A stretch of DNA of 64,000 bases from Gammaproteobacteria bacterium UBA4421 (GTDB lineage: Bacteria > Pseudomonadota > Gammaproteobacteria > Pseudomonadales > Azotimanducaceae). Location of the stretch: NCBI GenBank assembly GCA_002389675.1, contig DGQF01000011.1:1-64000 (forward strand), written 5' to 3'. This document shows, in pieces, positions 34,459 through 43,276 of this stretch (the first letter of the stretch is position 1; the number at the start of each line of letters is the position of its first letter). Under the pieces are notes generated by a model. The model worked only from the letters and a program-made list of their open reading frames with translations. It was not told where the DNA came from and did not search any database. The position numbers and the translations under genes were made by a program.

Positions 34459-35391
34459 ATGACCCGGTATATTTTGAAACGGCTTCTGCAAGGTATTTTA
34501 ACTGTCTGGTTTATCGCCACGGCTACTTTCTTTGCCATGCATGCTGTACCGGGTGATCCTCTATCCGGCGACAAAGCGATGACCGAACGCATCCGAGCTA
34601 ACCTAGAAGCCAAATACGGTTTAGACAAGCCTTTGATGACCCAATATGGCATCTACCTCAAGAATATTGCGCAGGGTGATTTTGGTATTTCTTTCACTCA
34701 AGAAAATCGAAAAGTGAACGATATTATCCGGGAACATTTCCCGGTATCCGCGACGCTGGGTATTTTGGCGATTTTATTCGCCGGAGTCGGCGGCATTTTA
34801 TGGGGGGCCCTTACCGCCCTTTATCGCAACCGTTTGCCCGATACCATCATCATGTTCTTGGTTATTCTTGGCATTTCTGTGCCCAGTTTTGTGGTAGCTG
34901 CATTGGGCCAGTTGAGCATGGTAAATCTCAACACCTTCGCCGGCTTTTCAATTTTGCCCATCGGCGGATGGGGCACAATCTGGCATATGATTGTCCCGTC
35001 GATGGTCTTGGGGCTAAGCACAATGGCCTACCTCACGCGACTTATGCGTTCGTCGATGCTGGAGATTATCAACTCAGATTTCGTGCGCACCGCCAAAGCC
35101 AAAGGGTTACCAGCGACCCGAATCTTTTCGCAACATCAGCTGCGCAATGCGATCTTACCGGTCATCACCGTCCTGGGACCTTCAATCGCCGCCATCACCA
35201 CCGGCGGGTTTGTCGTCGAAATCATTTTTGCGATTCCCGGATTAGGGCGTTATTTTGTTGAAGCGGTACAACAACTTGACTACACCGTCATTATGGGAAC
35301 CACCGTTTTCTACGGCGCTTTCTTAGTCTTTATGGTTATCTTGGTTGATATCTTATACGGCTATGTAGACCCAAGAGTCAGGGTGAGTTAA
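34459..35391 (+). CDS. oppB: oligopeptide ABC transporter permease OppB
   Basis: 310 residues. ATG 34459 is chosen over TTG 34450 because GAGGGGG lies ten bases before the ATG. MTRYILKRLLQGILTVWFIA is the typical first helix of OppB/DppB, followed by PGDPLSGDKAM and YGLDKPLMTQY. The EAA loop reads FVRTAKAKGLPATRIFSQHQLRN, where it contacts the ATPases. Six membrane segments expected. It forms the translocation pore with OppC. Confidence 0.94.
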   Translation: MTRYILKRLLQGILTVWFIATATFFAMHAVPGDPLSGDKAMTERIRANLEAKYGLDKPLMTQYGIYLKNIAQGDFGISFTQENRKVNDIIREHFPVSATLGILAILFAGVGGILWGALTALYRNRLPDTIIMFLVILGISVPSFVVAALGQLSMVNLNTFAGFSILPIGGWGTIWHMIVPSMVLGLSTMAYLTRLMRSSMLEIINSDFVRTAKAKGLPATRIFSQHQLRNAILPVITVLGPSIAAITTGGFVVEIIFAIPGLGRYFVEAVQQLDYTVIMGTTVFYGAFLVFMVILVDILYGYVDPRVRVS

Positions 35392-35394
35392 CCC

Positions 35395-36762
35395 ATGGCT
35401 ACCTCGAATTTTTCAGCAGACGCGTTCGATCCAGTTGACCAGCACCAGCAGACCCACGGCATAACACGCCCGTCTCGTTCATACTGGCAGGATGCTTGGA
35501 TTCGCCTCAAGGCAAACAGACGCGCACTTTATTCTCTGTATTTAATTACTGGGCTGGTTATTTTCACCTTCGCAGGACCCATGGTCTGGCAGGTAAACCC
35601 TGACCTGCAGGATGTCGATCAAATCAGCCAACCCCCGGGCGCTGATCGCACGGTAACGCTCGTGGAGCCTTTTCAGCCCTGGTACGGCAATCCGGCAACC
35701 CCTGGGGAGGGTTTGCGATTTGCTGGGCCCGCAACTACTCAAGGCGTGCAACTGCAGTGGGACCCAATACCAGGCGCATCAGGCTATCGAATCTATCGCA
35801 ATATTTATCCGGTAGGCGCTGAAAAAGCCTATGGCTTACCACTTAAAGAGAATCGCGCGGATCAGACCTATTTTCAGGACCGGCTGGATTTAAAGCCACA
35901 GACCTATTTTTACTCAGTGGTCGCCTTGAATGTTGCCGGTGAAGAATTGCCGAATGCCTTGAGTTTGGCGGGACAACTGACCCGTGTTATCACCGCGAAT
36001 GAGGCCCGCCGCCGCAACTTGCTCCTGCCTGACGAGCCAGCAATCTCCGGTGACACCCTTACGTTGGCGCTACATCCATTGGGCACAGATTATTTAGGCC
36101 GGGACATGCTTTCGCGACTTATGCACGGCGCGCGAGTGTCCCTGTTTATTGGCTTTTTCGCCCCCATTTTGTTTGTTTTGTTTGGCGTGGCTTACGGCAG
36201 CGCGGCCGGTTTCATGGGCGGCGTTTCTGATCAGGTGTTAATGCGATTTGCTGATTTTGTCGTCGCATTGCCGTTCCTTTTGTTCATGATTTTATTTAAG
36301 GTAATTTTCGCGGTCGGTCCTGGAGAAAGTGGCATAGCACCGATGCTGGTCGCCATGGTTCTGCTGCTATGGCCGGCAACAGCCCGCCTAGTTCGGGGTC
36401 AGGTGCTGCAGATTCGCGAAGAAGGCTATATCGACGCCTCGAGGCTGCTTGGCGCCAAAACCCATTACCTGATCATGCGCCATATGATCCCCAATACCAT
36501 GGGTGTCATCCTCGTAACCCTCACCTTTGCTGTTCCTAGCGCCATATTTACCGAAGCGTTTCTCTCCTTTATCGGTATGGGTGTTGCACCACCTACTCCT
36601 TCGTGGGGCTCAATGTGTAACGAAGGCATTAAAACCATGCTGACAACGCCACACGAACTATTCTTTCCGGCTTTATTCATCAGCGCAACTGTGCTGGCTT
36701 TCAACCTTCTCGGAGACGGCTTGCGCGACGCGCTGGATGCACGGATGAGAAATCGAGACTGA
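35395..36762 (+). CDS. oppC: oligopeptide ABC transporter permease OppC with inserted fibronectin-III-like domain
   Basis: 455 residues against about 300 for the family. After a cytoplasmic start and membrane segment 1 (about 45-66), residues about 70-225 form a periplasmic insert. Within it, about 112-192 look like a fibronectin type III domain: VQLQWDPIPGASGYRIYRN, then YFQDRLDLKPQTYFYSVVAL and NVAGE. The normal permease resumes at HPLGTDYLGRDMLSRL (228 on), with the EAA loop near EEGYIDASRLLGAKTHYLIMRH. The insert is in frame, with composition like its neighbours. It may help dock the substrate-binding protein; that is inference. Three bases from oppB and two from oppD. Confidence 0.9.
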   Translation: MATSNFSADAFDPVDQHQQTHGITRPSRSYWQDAWIRLKANRRALYSLYLITGLVIFTFAGPMVWQVNPDLQDVDQISQPPGADRTVTLVEPFQPWYGNPATPGEGLRFAGPATTQGVQLQWDPIPGASGYRIYRNIYPVGAEKAYGLPLKENRADQTYFQDRLDLKPQTYFYSVVALNVAGEELPNALSLAGQLTRVITANEARRRNLLLPDEPAISGDTLTLALHPLGTDYLGRDMLSRLMHGARVSLFIGFFAPILFVLFGVAYGSAAGFMGGVSDQVLMRFADFVVALPFLLFMILFKVIFAVGPGESGIAPMLVAMVLLLWPATARLVRGQVLQIREEGYIDASRLLGAKTHYLIMRHMIPNTMGVILVTLTFAVPSAIFTEAFLSFIGMGVAPPTPSWGSMCNEGIKTMLTTPHELFFPALFISATVLAFNLLGDGLRDALDARMRNRD

Positions 36763-36764
36763 CC

Positions 36765-37790
36765 ATGACAGACCCTGTACTGAGTGTAAGAGACCTTAAA
36801 GTCGAGTTTGATACCTACGGCGGAACGGTGCAGGCCGTTCGCGGCATTAATTTTGACGTTGAAGCTGGCAAAACCCTCGCCATCGTTGGTGAATCCGGGT
36901 GCGGTAAATCCGTCACAGTACAAAGTATCATGGGGTTAATTCCGATGCCCCCGGGCCGTATCACTTCCGGCACCGCAGAACTGAATGGCGTCGACATCAT
37001 CGGTCGCAAAACGATTAACGGCCAAGACATTCGTGGCGGACAAATTGGCATGATTTTTCAAGACCCAATGACTTCGCTGAATCCCACCATGAATATCGGC
37101 AATCAAATAGCCGAAACGCTGGTTGTACATCGTGGCTTTACCCGTAAACAAGCCTTTGCACGCGCAATCGAATTGCTGAGCTTAACCAAAATCCCGGAGG
37201 CACATAAACGAGCCAAACAGTATCCATTCGAGTTTTCCGGTGGCATGTTACAGCGCGCGATGATTGCCATGGCAATTGCATGTGAACCCAAGGTATTGAT
37301 TGCCGACGAACCGACCACAGCATTAGACGTTACCATCCAAGCTCAAATATTAGATTTGCTGCAAGATCTGCAAAACGAGAACGGCATGTCGATAGTGCTC
37401 ATCACCCACGATTTGGGAGTTGTTGCTCGCATGGCCGACCACGTCTTGGTCATGTACGCAGGACAAATGGTTGAACAGGGGCCGGTCGACCCTATTTTTT
37501 ATCAATCAGGACATCCCTACACCGTGGGGCTGCGCGCAGCGATGCCCAGCAACACGCCCACAGGTAACACCGTCCTGACCCCAATAGAGGGCTCTCCACC
37601 GGATCTTTTTCAGCCACCCCAAGGGTGCGGGTATTGCGCACGATGCCCTCACGCCATGAAAATTTGTCTGGATCAGGCCCCACTGCAACATATGCTAACC
37701 CCCAGTCACAGCGCTCGCTGCTGGCTTCATCACGCAGAAAACACTCAACAGGTGAGCAAAATCAACGGTAATCGACGGACCGCATCATGA
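36765..37790 (+). CDS. oppD: oligopeptide ABC transporter ATPase OppD
   Basis: 341 residues. Walker A GESGCGKS, Q-loop MIFQDPMTSLNP, signature FSGGMLQRAMIAMA, Walker B VLIADEPTTALDV and H-loop ITHDLGVV are all intact. The C-terminal oligopeptide/dipeptide extension is present, with a CGYCARCPHAMKIC segment that in relatives binds an Fe-S cluster. It powers import together with OppF. Its stop overlaps the oppF start by 4 bases. Confidence 0.95.
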   Translation: MTDPVLSVRDLKVEFDTYGGTVQAVRGINFDVEAGKTLAIVGESGCGKSVTVQSIMGLIPMPPGRITSGTAELNGVDIIGRKTINGQDIRGGQIGMIFQDPMTSLNPTMNIGNQIAETLVVHRGFTRKQAFARAIELLSLTKIPEAHKRAKQYPFEFSGGMLQRAMIAMAIACEPKVLIADEPTTALDVTIQAQILDLLQDLQNENGMSIVLITHDLGVVARMADHVLVMYAGQMVEQGPVDPIFYQSGHPYTVGLRAAMPSNTPTGNTVLTPIEGSPPDLFQPPQGCGYCARCPHAMKICLDQAPLQHMLTPSHSARCWLHHAENTQQVSKINGNRRTAS

Positions 37791-38764
37791 AGCCCGTGTT
37801 ACAAATCGAAAATTTGGTGAAATACTTCGACCTAAGCCCTCAAGAACGAATTCACGCCGTAGATGGCGTCAGCCTCGAAATTCATGAGCGAGAAATTGTC
37901 GGATTGGTCGGTGAAAGCGGTTCTGGTAAATCAACCCTGGGTAAAGCAGTGGTCGGCTTGCACGCAAAAACCAGCGGAACGGTGCGCTTCAAGGGTGAGG
38001 CTTTGCCGCAAAAATACCGGCCAGAAGACTTTCAAAAACATGCGTCTCATTTGCAAATGATATTTCAGGACCCGTATTCGTCCTTAAATCCACGCATGAC
38101 TGTGGGGGAGATTATTGGAGAAGGTCTCAAGCTACATTCTAAACAAAACAGCTCACAAATACGTGCGCGGGTTGCGGAATGGCTTGAACGCGTTGGCTTG
38201 GAAGCTGACCATATGTCTAGATATCCTCACGAATTCTCAGGCGGCCAGAGGCAACGCATCGGCATCGCACGCGCACTGATTCTTGAACCCGAGTTTGTCG
38301 TCTGCGACGAACCCATTTCAGCGTTGGATGTCTCGGTACAAGCCCAAGTGGTCAATCTTCTAGATGATCTGAAGAAAAAAATGGGGCTGACCATGCTGTT
38401 TATTGCCCATGATTTATCTATGGTGCGCTATGTCAGCGACCGCATGGCGGTAATGTATTTAGGCACCATCGTTGAGCTTGGTGCGGCAGATCAAGTTTTT
38501 TTCAATCCACAGCATCCGTATACAAAAATATTAGTCGGCTCAAATCCGGAGCCTGACCCAAAACTAGAAAGATCGCGAAACTCCACTTCAATTCAGGGAG
38601 AAATCCCCACGCCCGTGAACGTTCCCGCAGGATGCCGTTTTGCAAACCGTTGCCCACAAGTCATGGAAAAATGTCGATCTCAAACACCTGAACTGGTGAC
38701 GGTCCAATTATCTGAGGCCTCCGCCGGAGCGTCCTGCCAAGTGGCATGTCACTTATACAGTTAA
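37787..38764 (+). CDS. oppF: oligopeptide ABC transporter ATPase OppF
   Basis: 325 residues. Walker A GESGSGKS, Q-loop MIFQDPYSSLNPRMTV, signature FSGGQRQRIGIARA, Walker B FVVCDEPISALDV and H-loop IAHDLSMVRY are intact. The C-terminal extension keeps GCRFANRCPQVMEKC, the cysteine motif of OppF/DppF. It is the last gene of the oppABCDF operon; a hairpin follows about 60 bases after the stop. Confidence 0.95.
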   Translation: MKPVLQIENLVKYFDLSPQERIHAVDGVSLEIHEREIVGLVGESGSGKSTLGKAVVGLHAKTSGTVRFKGEALPQKYRPEDFQKHASHLQMIFQDPYSSLNPRMTVGEIIGEGLKLHSKQNSSQIRARVAEWLERVGLEADHMSRYPHEFSGGQRQRIGIARALILEPEFVVCDEPISALDVSVQAQVVNLLDDLKKKMGLTMLFIAHDLSMVRYVSDRMAVMYLGTIVELGAADQVFFNPQHPYTKILVGSNPEPDPKLERSRNSTSIQGEIPTPVNVPAGCRFANRCPQVMEKCRSQTPELVTVQLSEASAGASCQVACHLYS

Positions 38765-38822
38765 CGAGAACCGGCGACTCAACTGAGCCCACCACCGATG
38801 AGTTTTTTTTGCGGACAAAAAA

Positions 38823-38845
38823 AAGGTGTACATTTTGTACACCTT
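38823..38845 (-). terminator. intrinsic terminator for the RRM gene (bidirectional hairpin)
   Basis: AAGGTGTACA (38823-38832) pairs perfectly with TGTACACCTT (38836-38845) around 3 bases. On the minus strand it is followed by a run of T, the classic form, and lies 57 bases after the stop of the RRM gene. It also sits 59 bases beyond oppF and may end that transcript, though the plus-strand T-run is weak. Confidence 0.8.
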
Positions 38846-38901
38846 CTTAGCGCCGCGAAAACCGTTCTCAGGCTCGCGGGCCCAACGAGGGTAATTCGGT
38901 C

Positions 38902-39201
38902 CTAGAAGGGACGACCACCACCGCGGTTTCCACCGCCACCGCCACCGCCTCGACGATCACGGTCTTTGCTCTGCGCTTCGTTGACACGCAAGGGTCGACC
39001 CTGCAGGTCTTGTCCGTTTAGAGCTTCAATCGCCTGATCGGCACCATCTTCCATTTCGACAAAGCCAAACCCACGCGACCGGCCAGTTTCCCGGTCCGAA
39101 ATCACAACAGCCGATGCGATTGAGCCATATTCGCCAAACAAAGTTGACAAGTCATTATCGGTCACACCCCATGCGAGGTTGCCTACATAAAGTTTTTTCA
39201 C
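38902..39201 (-). CDS. RNA-binding protein with one RRM and glycine-rich tail
   Basis: 99 residues. RNP2 is LYVGNL (4-9) and RNP1 is RGFGFVEM (43-50), both with the aromatic residues that stack on RNA. The tail RRGGGGGGGNRGGGRPF is arginine-glycine rich. This small RRM type in gammaproteobacteria and cyanobacteria is often induced by cold, where it probably binds mRNA. Start GTG 39201, with AGGAG ten bases before it. AT-rich promoter-like stretches lie at about 39328-39345 on the minus strand (TATAAT and TATACT). Confidence 0.93.
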   Translation of the reverse strand: MKKLYVGNLAWGVTDNDLSTLFGEYGSIASAVVISDRETGRSRGFGFVEMEDGADQAIEALNGQDLQGRPLRVNEAQSKDRDRRGGGGGGGNRGGGRPF

Positions 39202-39356
39202 GTTCTACGAACTCCTAATTGATCAATTGTGCCGCGTGATAGCAGCTTTTCGTACCGACCAATCAAACTCAGGACTTCAAGGAAACCGAAAATTGGACAG
39301 AACAGCGCTCCAGAATACGCGAAACTCAGTATAACCACAATTATAAATTATTTGAC

Positions 39357-39920
39357 CTAGCCGCTGTTGCCGCTGCCCGCGGAGTATTCGTGTGCAATCC
39401 ACTTTTCCCGCATCCGCAAAATTGAATATTCACGGGTATATTGTTCCAGTTCAGTCAACGCAACCCAAGACAAATCCACAGACTCATCACTCACCACAAA
39501 AGCAGCAGATTGCGCCTGCAGCACATATCGCACGTCAAAATGAAAATGTGCAGGATCTGACTTATGCCCAGGAATCTCGTGTATATCCAGGTCAAAGATC
39601 GAGGGGCTCAAAACCACAACTGCTAAACCCGATTCTTCCTGCGCTTCTCGCACTGCAACACGCTGTGTATCTGCGTCACCGTCGCTGTGCCCGCCCAACT
39701 GCAGCCACATGTTAAGTTTCCGATGATGAGTCAGCAGCAGAGCCTCTCCCTGCGGGTCAACAAGCCACGCCGACCCAGTTACATGACCTTGCCAACAATC
39801 ACGTTCGAAGCAACGAGGTTGCGACTGAACAAATGCCATAAACCGTTCAACGGTGGCCTGTTCGTCAGGATAACGGTTTTTGTACTCAAGCAACTGGCTC
39901 AATAAATTGCGTCGATGCAT
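39357..39920 (-). CDS. Nudix hydrolase
   Basis: 187 residues from ATG 39920; the frame stays open to 40097, but that would overlap the ABM gene. The Nudix box is GGHSDGDADTQRVAVREAQE followed by ESG, in good agreement with G-x5-E-x7-R-E-x2-E-E-x-G except for Asp in the first acidic place. MHRRNLLSQLLEYKNRYPDE and the flanking WLQLGGH resemble the group called dihydroneopterin triphosphate or NUDIX family of unknown target. The substrate cannot be told. It is divergent from the ABM gene, with 49 bases between them. Confidence 0.85.
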   Translation of the reverse strand: MHRRNLLSQLLEYKNRYPDEQATVERFMAFVQSQPRCFERDCWQGHVTGSAWLVDPQGEALLLTHHRKLNMWLQLGGHSDGDADTQRVAVREAQEESGLAVVVLSPSIFDLDIHEIPGHKSDPAHFHFDVRYVLQAQSAAFVVSDESVDLSWVALTELEQYTREYSILRMREKWIAHEYSAGSGNSG

Positions 39921-39969
39921 CAGGTTCCCTATGCTGTGTTGTTTATTACTTTTAGCTCCAGGAGAAATC

Positions 39970-40257
39970 ATGATCGGCATCACAGCAAAATTAAACGTAA
40001 AACCAGAAATGACAGAGCAATTTGAAAGCGTATTTCTAGATTTAATGGACGCTGTAAAAGCCAATGAACCCGGATGCTTAATGTACCAGTTATGCAAAGA
40101 CGAAGAAGGTGATTATTACGTATTGGAACTGTATGAAAACGAGGCAGCTCTCGCGGCACACGGTCAGTCGGAACATTTCAAGGCTTCTGGGGCAGGATTT
40201 AAAGGCGTCATGGGTGGTCCACCTGAAATCAAGCGAATGCCTGCTGTTACCCGATAA
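39970..40257 (+). CDS. antibiotic biosynthesis monooxygenase (ABM)-domain protein
   Basis: 95 residues from ATG 39970, with AGGAGAA directly in front. MIGITAKLNVKPEMTEQFE and ANEPGCLMYQLCKDEEGDYY, then LYENEAALAAHGQSEHFK, are the beta-alpha-beta pattern of the dimeric ABM fold (YgiN-like). Members act as quinone or heme-related monooxygenases or have no known substrate. Nothing here assigns one. Two hairpins separate it from the convergent cobT. Confidence 0.88.
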   Translation: MIGITAKLNVKPEMTEQFESVFLDLMDAVKANEPGCLMYQLCKDEEGDYYVLELYENEAALAAHGQSEHFKASGAGFKGVMGGPPEIKRMPAVTR

Positions 40258-40280
40258 TCGCTGCCCCCCCACAAGATCGA

Positions 40281-40319
40281 TCCAGCGGTTTCTCGCAACC
40301 GCTGGACGCTAGATTAGCG
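40281..40319. terminator. two adjacent hairpins between convergent genes
   Basis: TCCAGCGGTT (40281-40290) pairs with AACCGCTGGA (40297-40306); CGCTA (40307-40311) pairs with TAGCG (40315-40319) immediately after. They lie between the ABM gene stop and the cobT stop and could end transcripts from both sides. No T-runs are present. Confidence 0.5.
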
Positions 40320-40329
40320 GCATCCTAGC

Positions 40330-42141
40330 TCAAGGGTGCTCATCAAACAACGCGGCCAATTGCTCGGTCATGGCTCCACCCAACTGCTCAGCATCTGTAA
40401 TGGTAACCGCACGTTTGTAGTGGTGGGTCACATCATGACCGATACCCACAGCCACCAACTGAACGGGCGAGCGATTCTCGATCATTTCAATGGCGTACTT
40501 GAGATGCTGCTCCAGATAATTACTTGGATTGACCAGCAAAGTTGAATTATCCACGGGCAAACCGTCGGAAATCACCATCAAAATTTTCCGGTCCTCCGTC
40601 CGTGTCACCATTCGATTATGAGCCCAAATCAAAGCCTCACCATCGATATTTTCTTTCAACAGCTCTTCGCGCATCATCAATCCGATATTGCGGCGAGTGC
40701 GACCCCAAGTATCGTCCGCGGCCTTGTATATTATGTGGCGAAGGTCGTTTAGGCGCCCTGGGTTGCTGGGTTTGCCATCGTTAATCCATTTTTCACGCGA
40801 CTGCCCACCGCGCCATGCCCGCGTTGTAAAGCCCAATATTTCAACGTGAACCGAACAACGTTCAAGAGTTCGACCCAGAATATCCGCGCACATCGCCGCT
40901 ATGGTTATTGACCGGCCCCGCATGGAGCCCGAACTGTCAATCAGCAGCGTCACGACGGTATCGCGGAACTTCATTTCTTTTTCTTGTTTGAAGGCCAATG
41001 GGTTGACCGGATCAATCACTACCTGAGTCAAGCGAGCTGCATCGAGCACTCCCTCTTCAAGATCAAATTCCCACGTGCGATTCTGTTTAGCCATCAGCCG
41101 ACGCTGCAGGCGATTAGCCAGTTTCGACGTTGTATGCTGAAGTGAAACCAACTGTTGATCCAACACTTGCCGCAACCGCATCATTTCTTCCGCGTCACAC
41201 AGGTCTTCAGCTCTTACCGTCTCATCAAAACCTTCACTGTAGGCAACATAATTAATGTCTTTGGCAATACGGCCGGATTCATCTGGCTGCGGCAGAGGCG
41301 CCTCGTCAGGATTGGTTTCAGCGCCAGCTTCATCCATGTCCATGTCGGCGTCCATTTCCACCATGCTGGCGTCACCTTCGGCGTTTTCTTCACCCATCGA
41401 CTCATCATCCAGCGCCACATCTTCTGGAGAATAATCAGAGTCGCTGTCTTGTGACTCGTCAACGGTCTCAACGTCGTCCTGATTAGAATCGCCTTCCGGC
41501 GGTTCCTCAAGATCAGCCGCGAGCCCAAGATCGGCAATGATACTGCGACACATCGTGGCAAATTGCGCTTGATCGCCTATGCTGGATTTTAACATCCGGA
41601 TTGTTTCACCCGCATGCGTTTGAACATGGTCACGCCAGAAACGCACCACGTTTTCTGCGCTTGGTGGCAACGCCCTTCCGGTTAACTCTTGCCGCACCAA
41701 TAGTCCCACCGCTACCGACAAGGGTGCTTCCGTCTCCGCCGTTATGGTATCAAAGGCCGCTTGCTGACACTGCGACTCCAAACGCGCATCTAAGTTTTGC
41801 GCCACGCCTTCCATCCGTAAACTGCCGATGGCCGCCACTCGAGCATCTTCAATCCATTGAAACATCTCCTGCGCAGGACCTCCTGGCGGAGCATAGCGGG
41901 CATGCGTGGATTGGTCATGGTGTCTGAGGTTAAGCGCCATTTGATCGCCGACACCGCGCAGCGTGTTGATCTCGGCCGCTGAGCTGCCCAGCACCGGCAA
42001 AGGTACCCGCAGCCGATTGCCGCGGGCCGCAGGCGCACCGGCGCCAAAAGTGACGTCCAACTCTTCATCTTCCGCCAACGCCCGCATGGTTGCGGTCATT
42101 GCGCGCTTAAAAGGCTCTAGCGGAGTATCGTCATCTATCAT
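40330..42141 (-). CDS. cobT: CobT-type cobaltochelatase subunit
   Basis: 603 residues, the length of alphaproteobacterial CobT. N-terminal helical domain, a very acidic centre (about residues 205-285: long runs of Asp, Glu, Ser), then a C-terminal VWA domain with MIDAS motif [12 protein letters not shown]. In aerobic cobalamin synthesis CobT and CobS form the ATP-driven chaperone that loads CobN with cobalt. CobS is 14 bases upstream; CobN and other cob genes are absent. The pair may serve a distant CobN or another protein. Confidence 0.9.
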   Translation of the reverse strand: MIDDDTPLEPFKRAMTATMRALAEDEELDVTFGAGAPAARGNRLRVPLPVLGSSAAEINTLRGVGDQMALNLRHHDQSTHARYAPPGGPAQEMFQWIEDARVAAIGSLRMEGVAQNLDARLESQCQQAAFDTITAETEAPLSVAVGLLVRQELTGRALPPSAENVVRFWRDHVQTHAGETIRMLKSSIGDQAQFATMCRSIIADLGLAADLEEPPEGDSNQDDVETVDESQDSDSDYSPEDVALDDESMGEENAEGDASMVEMDADMDMDEAGAETNPDEAPLPQPDESGRIAKDINYVAYSEGFDETVRAEDLCDAEEMMRLRQVLDQQLVSLQHTTSKLANRLQRRLMAKQNRTWEFDLEEGVLDAARLTQVVIDPVNPLAFKQEKEMKFRDTVVTLLIDSSGSMRGRSITIAAMCADILGRTLERCSVHVEILGFTTRAWRGGQSREKWINDGKPSNPGRLNDLRHIIYKAADDTWGRTRRNIGLMMREELLKENIDGEALIWAHNRMVTRTEDRKILMVISDGLPVDNSTLLVNPSNYLEQHLKYAIEMIENRSPVQLVAVGIGHDVTHHYKRAVTITDAEQLGGAMTEQLAALFDEHP

Positions 42142-42155
42142 ACCGATAACTGCGG

Positions 42156-43160
42156 CTAGAGCGCGTTGAGTGTGATGCCTCGGGTTGCATCACCCAAGTC
42201 TTCACCCATACAACGCTGATAGTATTCAGCGACAATCGGCCGCTCAAGCTCATCACACTTGTTCAAAAAGGTCACTCTGAACGCAAAGCCAACATCACCA
42301 AAAATTTCGGCATTTTGCGCCCAAGTCAACACTGTGCGCGGCGACATCACAATGGAAACATCCCCGTTTATAAATCCTTTTCGGGTAAGGTCAGCAACGC
42401 TCACCATATTACTCACCACTCGACGTCCGGCATCTGTTGCGCCGTAGGATGTTGCTTTTCCTAGCACGATCTCAACTTCTGCATCATGCGCAAGATAATT
42501 CAGCGTTGACACAATGCTCCAGCGATCCATCTGCCCTTGATTGATCTGCTGCGTGCCATGATACAAGCCAGTTGTATCACCCAAGCCAACCGTATTTGTG
42601 GTCGCAAACAAGCGAAAATGCGCGTGAGGTGTAATGACCTTATTTTGGTCTAACAGCGTTAACTTACCTTCGACCTCCAAAATTCTTTGGATCACAAACA
42701 TAACATCTGGGCGACCGGCATCGTACTCGTCAAACACCAACGCCACCGGGTTCTGCAAAGCCCACGGCAAAATACCTTCTCGAAACTCGGTAATCTGTTT
42801 GCCCTCTTTTAAGACAATGGCATCTTTACCAATCAGATCGATACGACTGATATGGCTGTCTAAATTGATCCGAATGCAGGGCCAGTTCAAGCGCGCAGCA
42901 ACCTGTTCAATATGCGTAGACTTCCCCGTGCCATGATAACCCTGAACCATAACGCGTCGGTTGTGTGCAAACCCAGCCAAAATAGCTAATGTCGTGTCGT
43001 GATCAAAAAGATAACTATCATCAACGGCAGGGACATATTCTGAGCGCTGACTAAACGCAGACACCTCAAAATCTTGATCTATACCAAACACTTCCCGCAC
43101 GTTCATTGTGGTGTCGGGCACTAAACTTTTATCGAGACCTTGGTCCGCATGTTGATTCAC
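42156..43160 (-). CDS. cobS: CobS-type cobaltochelatase AAA+ subunit
   Basis: 334 residues. Walker [21 protein letters not shown], Walker [18 protein letters not shown], sensor [19 protein letters not shown], and an N-terminal [18 protein letters not shown] that matches CobS. The C-terminal [20 protein letters not shown] is also typical. It forms AAA+ rings that work with CobT. Start GTG 43160 with a weak ribosome site. No J-domain gene precedes it, unlike in many alphaproteobacteria. Confidence 0.92.
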   Translation of the reverse strand: MNQHADQGLDKSLVPDTTMNVREVFGIDQDFEVSAFSQRSEYVPAVDDSYLFDHDTTLAILAGFAHNRRVMVQGYHGTGKSTHIEQVAARLNWPCIRINLDSHISRIDLIGKDAIVLKEGKQITEFREGILPWALQNPVALVFDEYDAGRPDVMFVIQRILEVEGKLTLLDQNKVITPHAHFRLFATTNTVGLGDTTGLYHGTQQINQGQMDRWSIVSTLNYLAHDAEVEIVLGKATSYGATDAGRRVVSNMVSVADLTRKGFINGDVSIVMSPRTVLTWAQNAEIFGDVGFAFRVTFLNKCDELERPIVAEYYQRCMGEDLGDATRGITLNAL

Positions 43161-43276
43161 TATTTTTTCTCTATCATTGCGTTGGGCAAGCGCCCCATTG
43201 TACGGGACACAATGGAAAATGCAGCCCCGAAAGTAAAGAACAATACCACCGGACCACCAGCTAAAACGCCACGCAC

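Noticed and set aside
36465..36923. 152-codon open frame on the minus strand across oppC and oppD
   Set aside because: Both underlying genes show complete family motifs; the frame has no recognisable domain.
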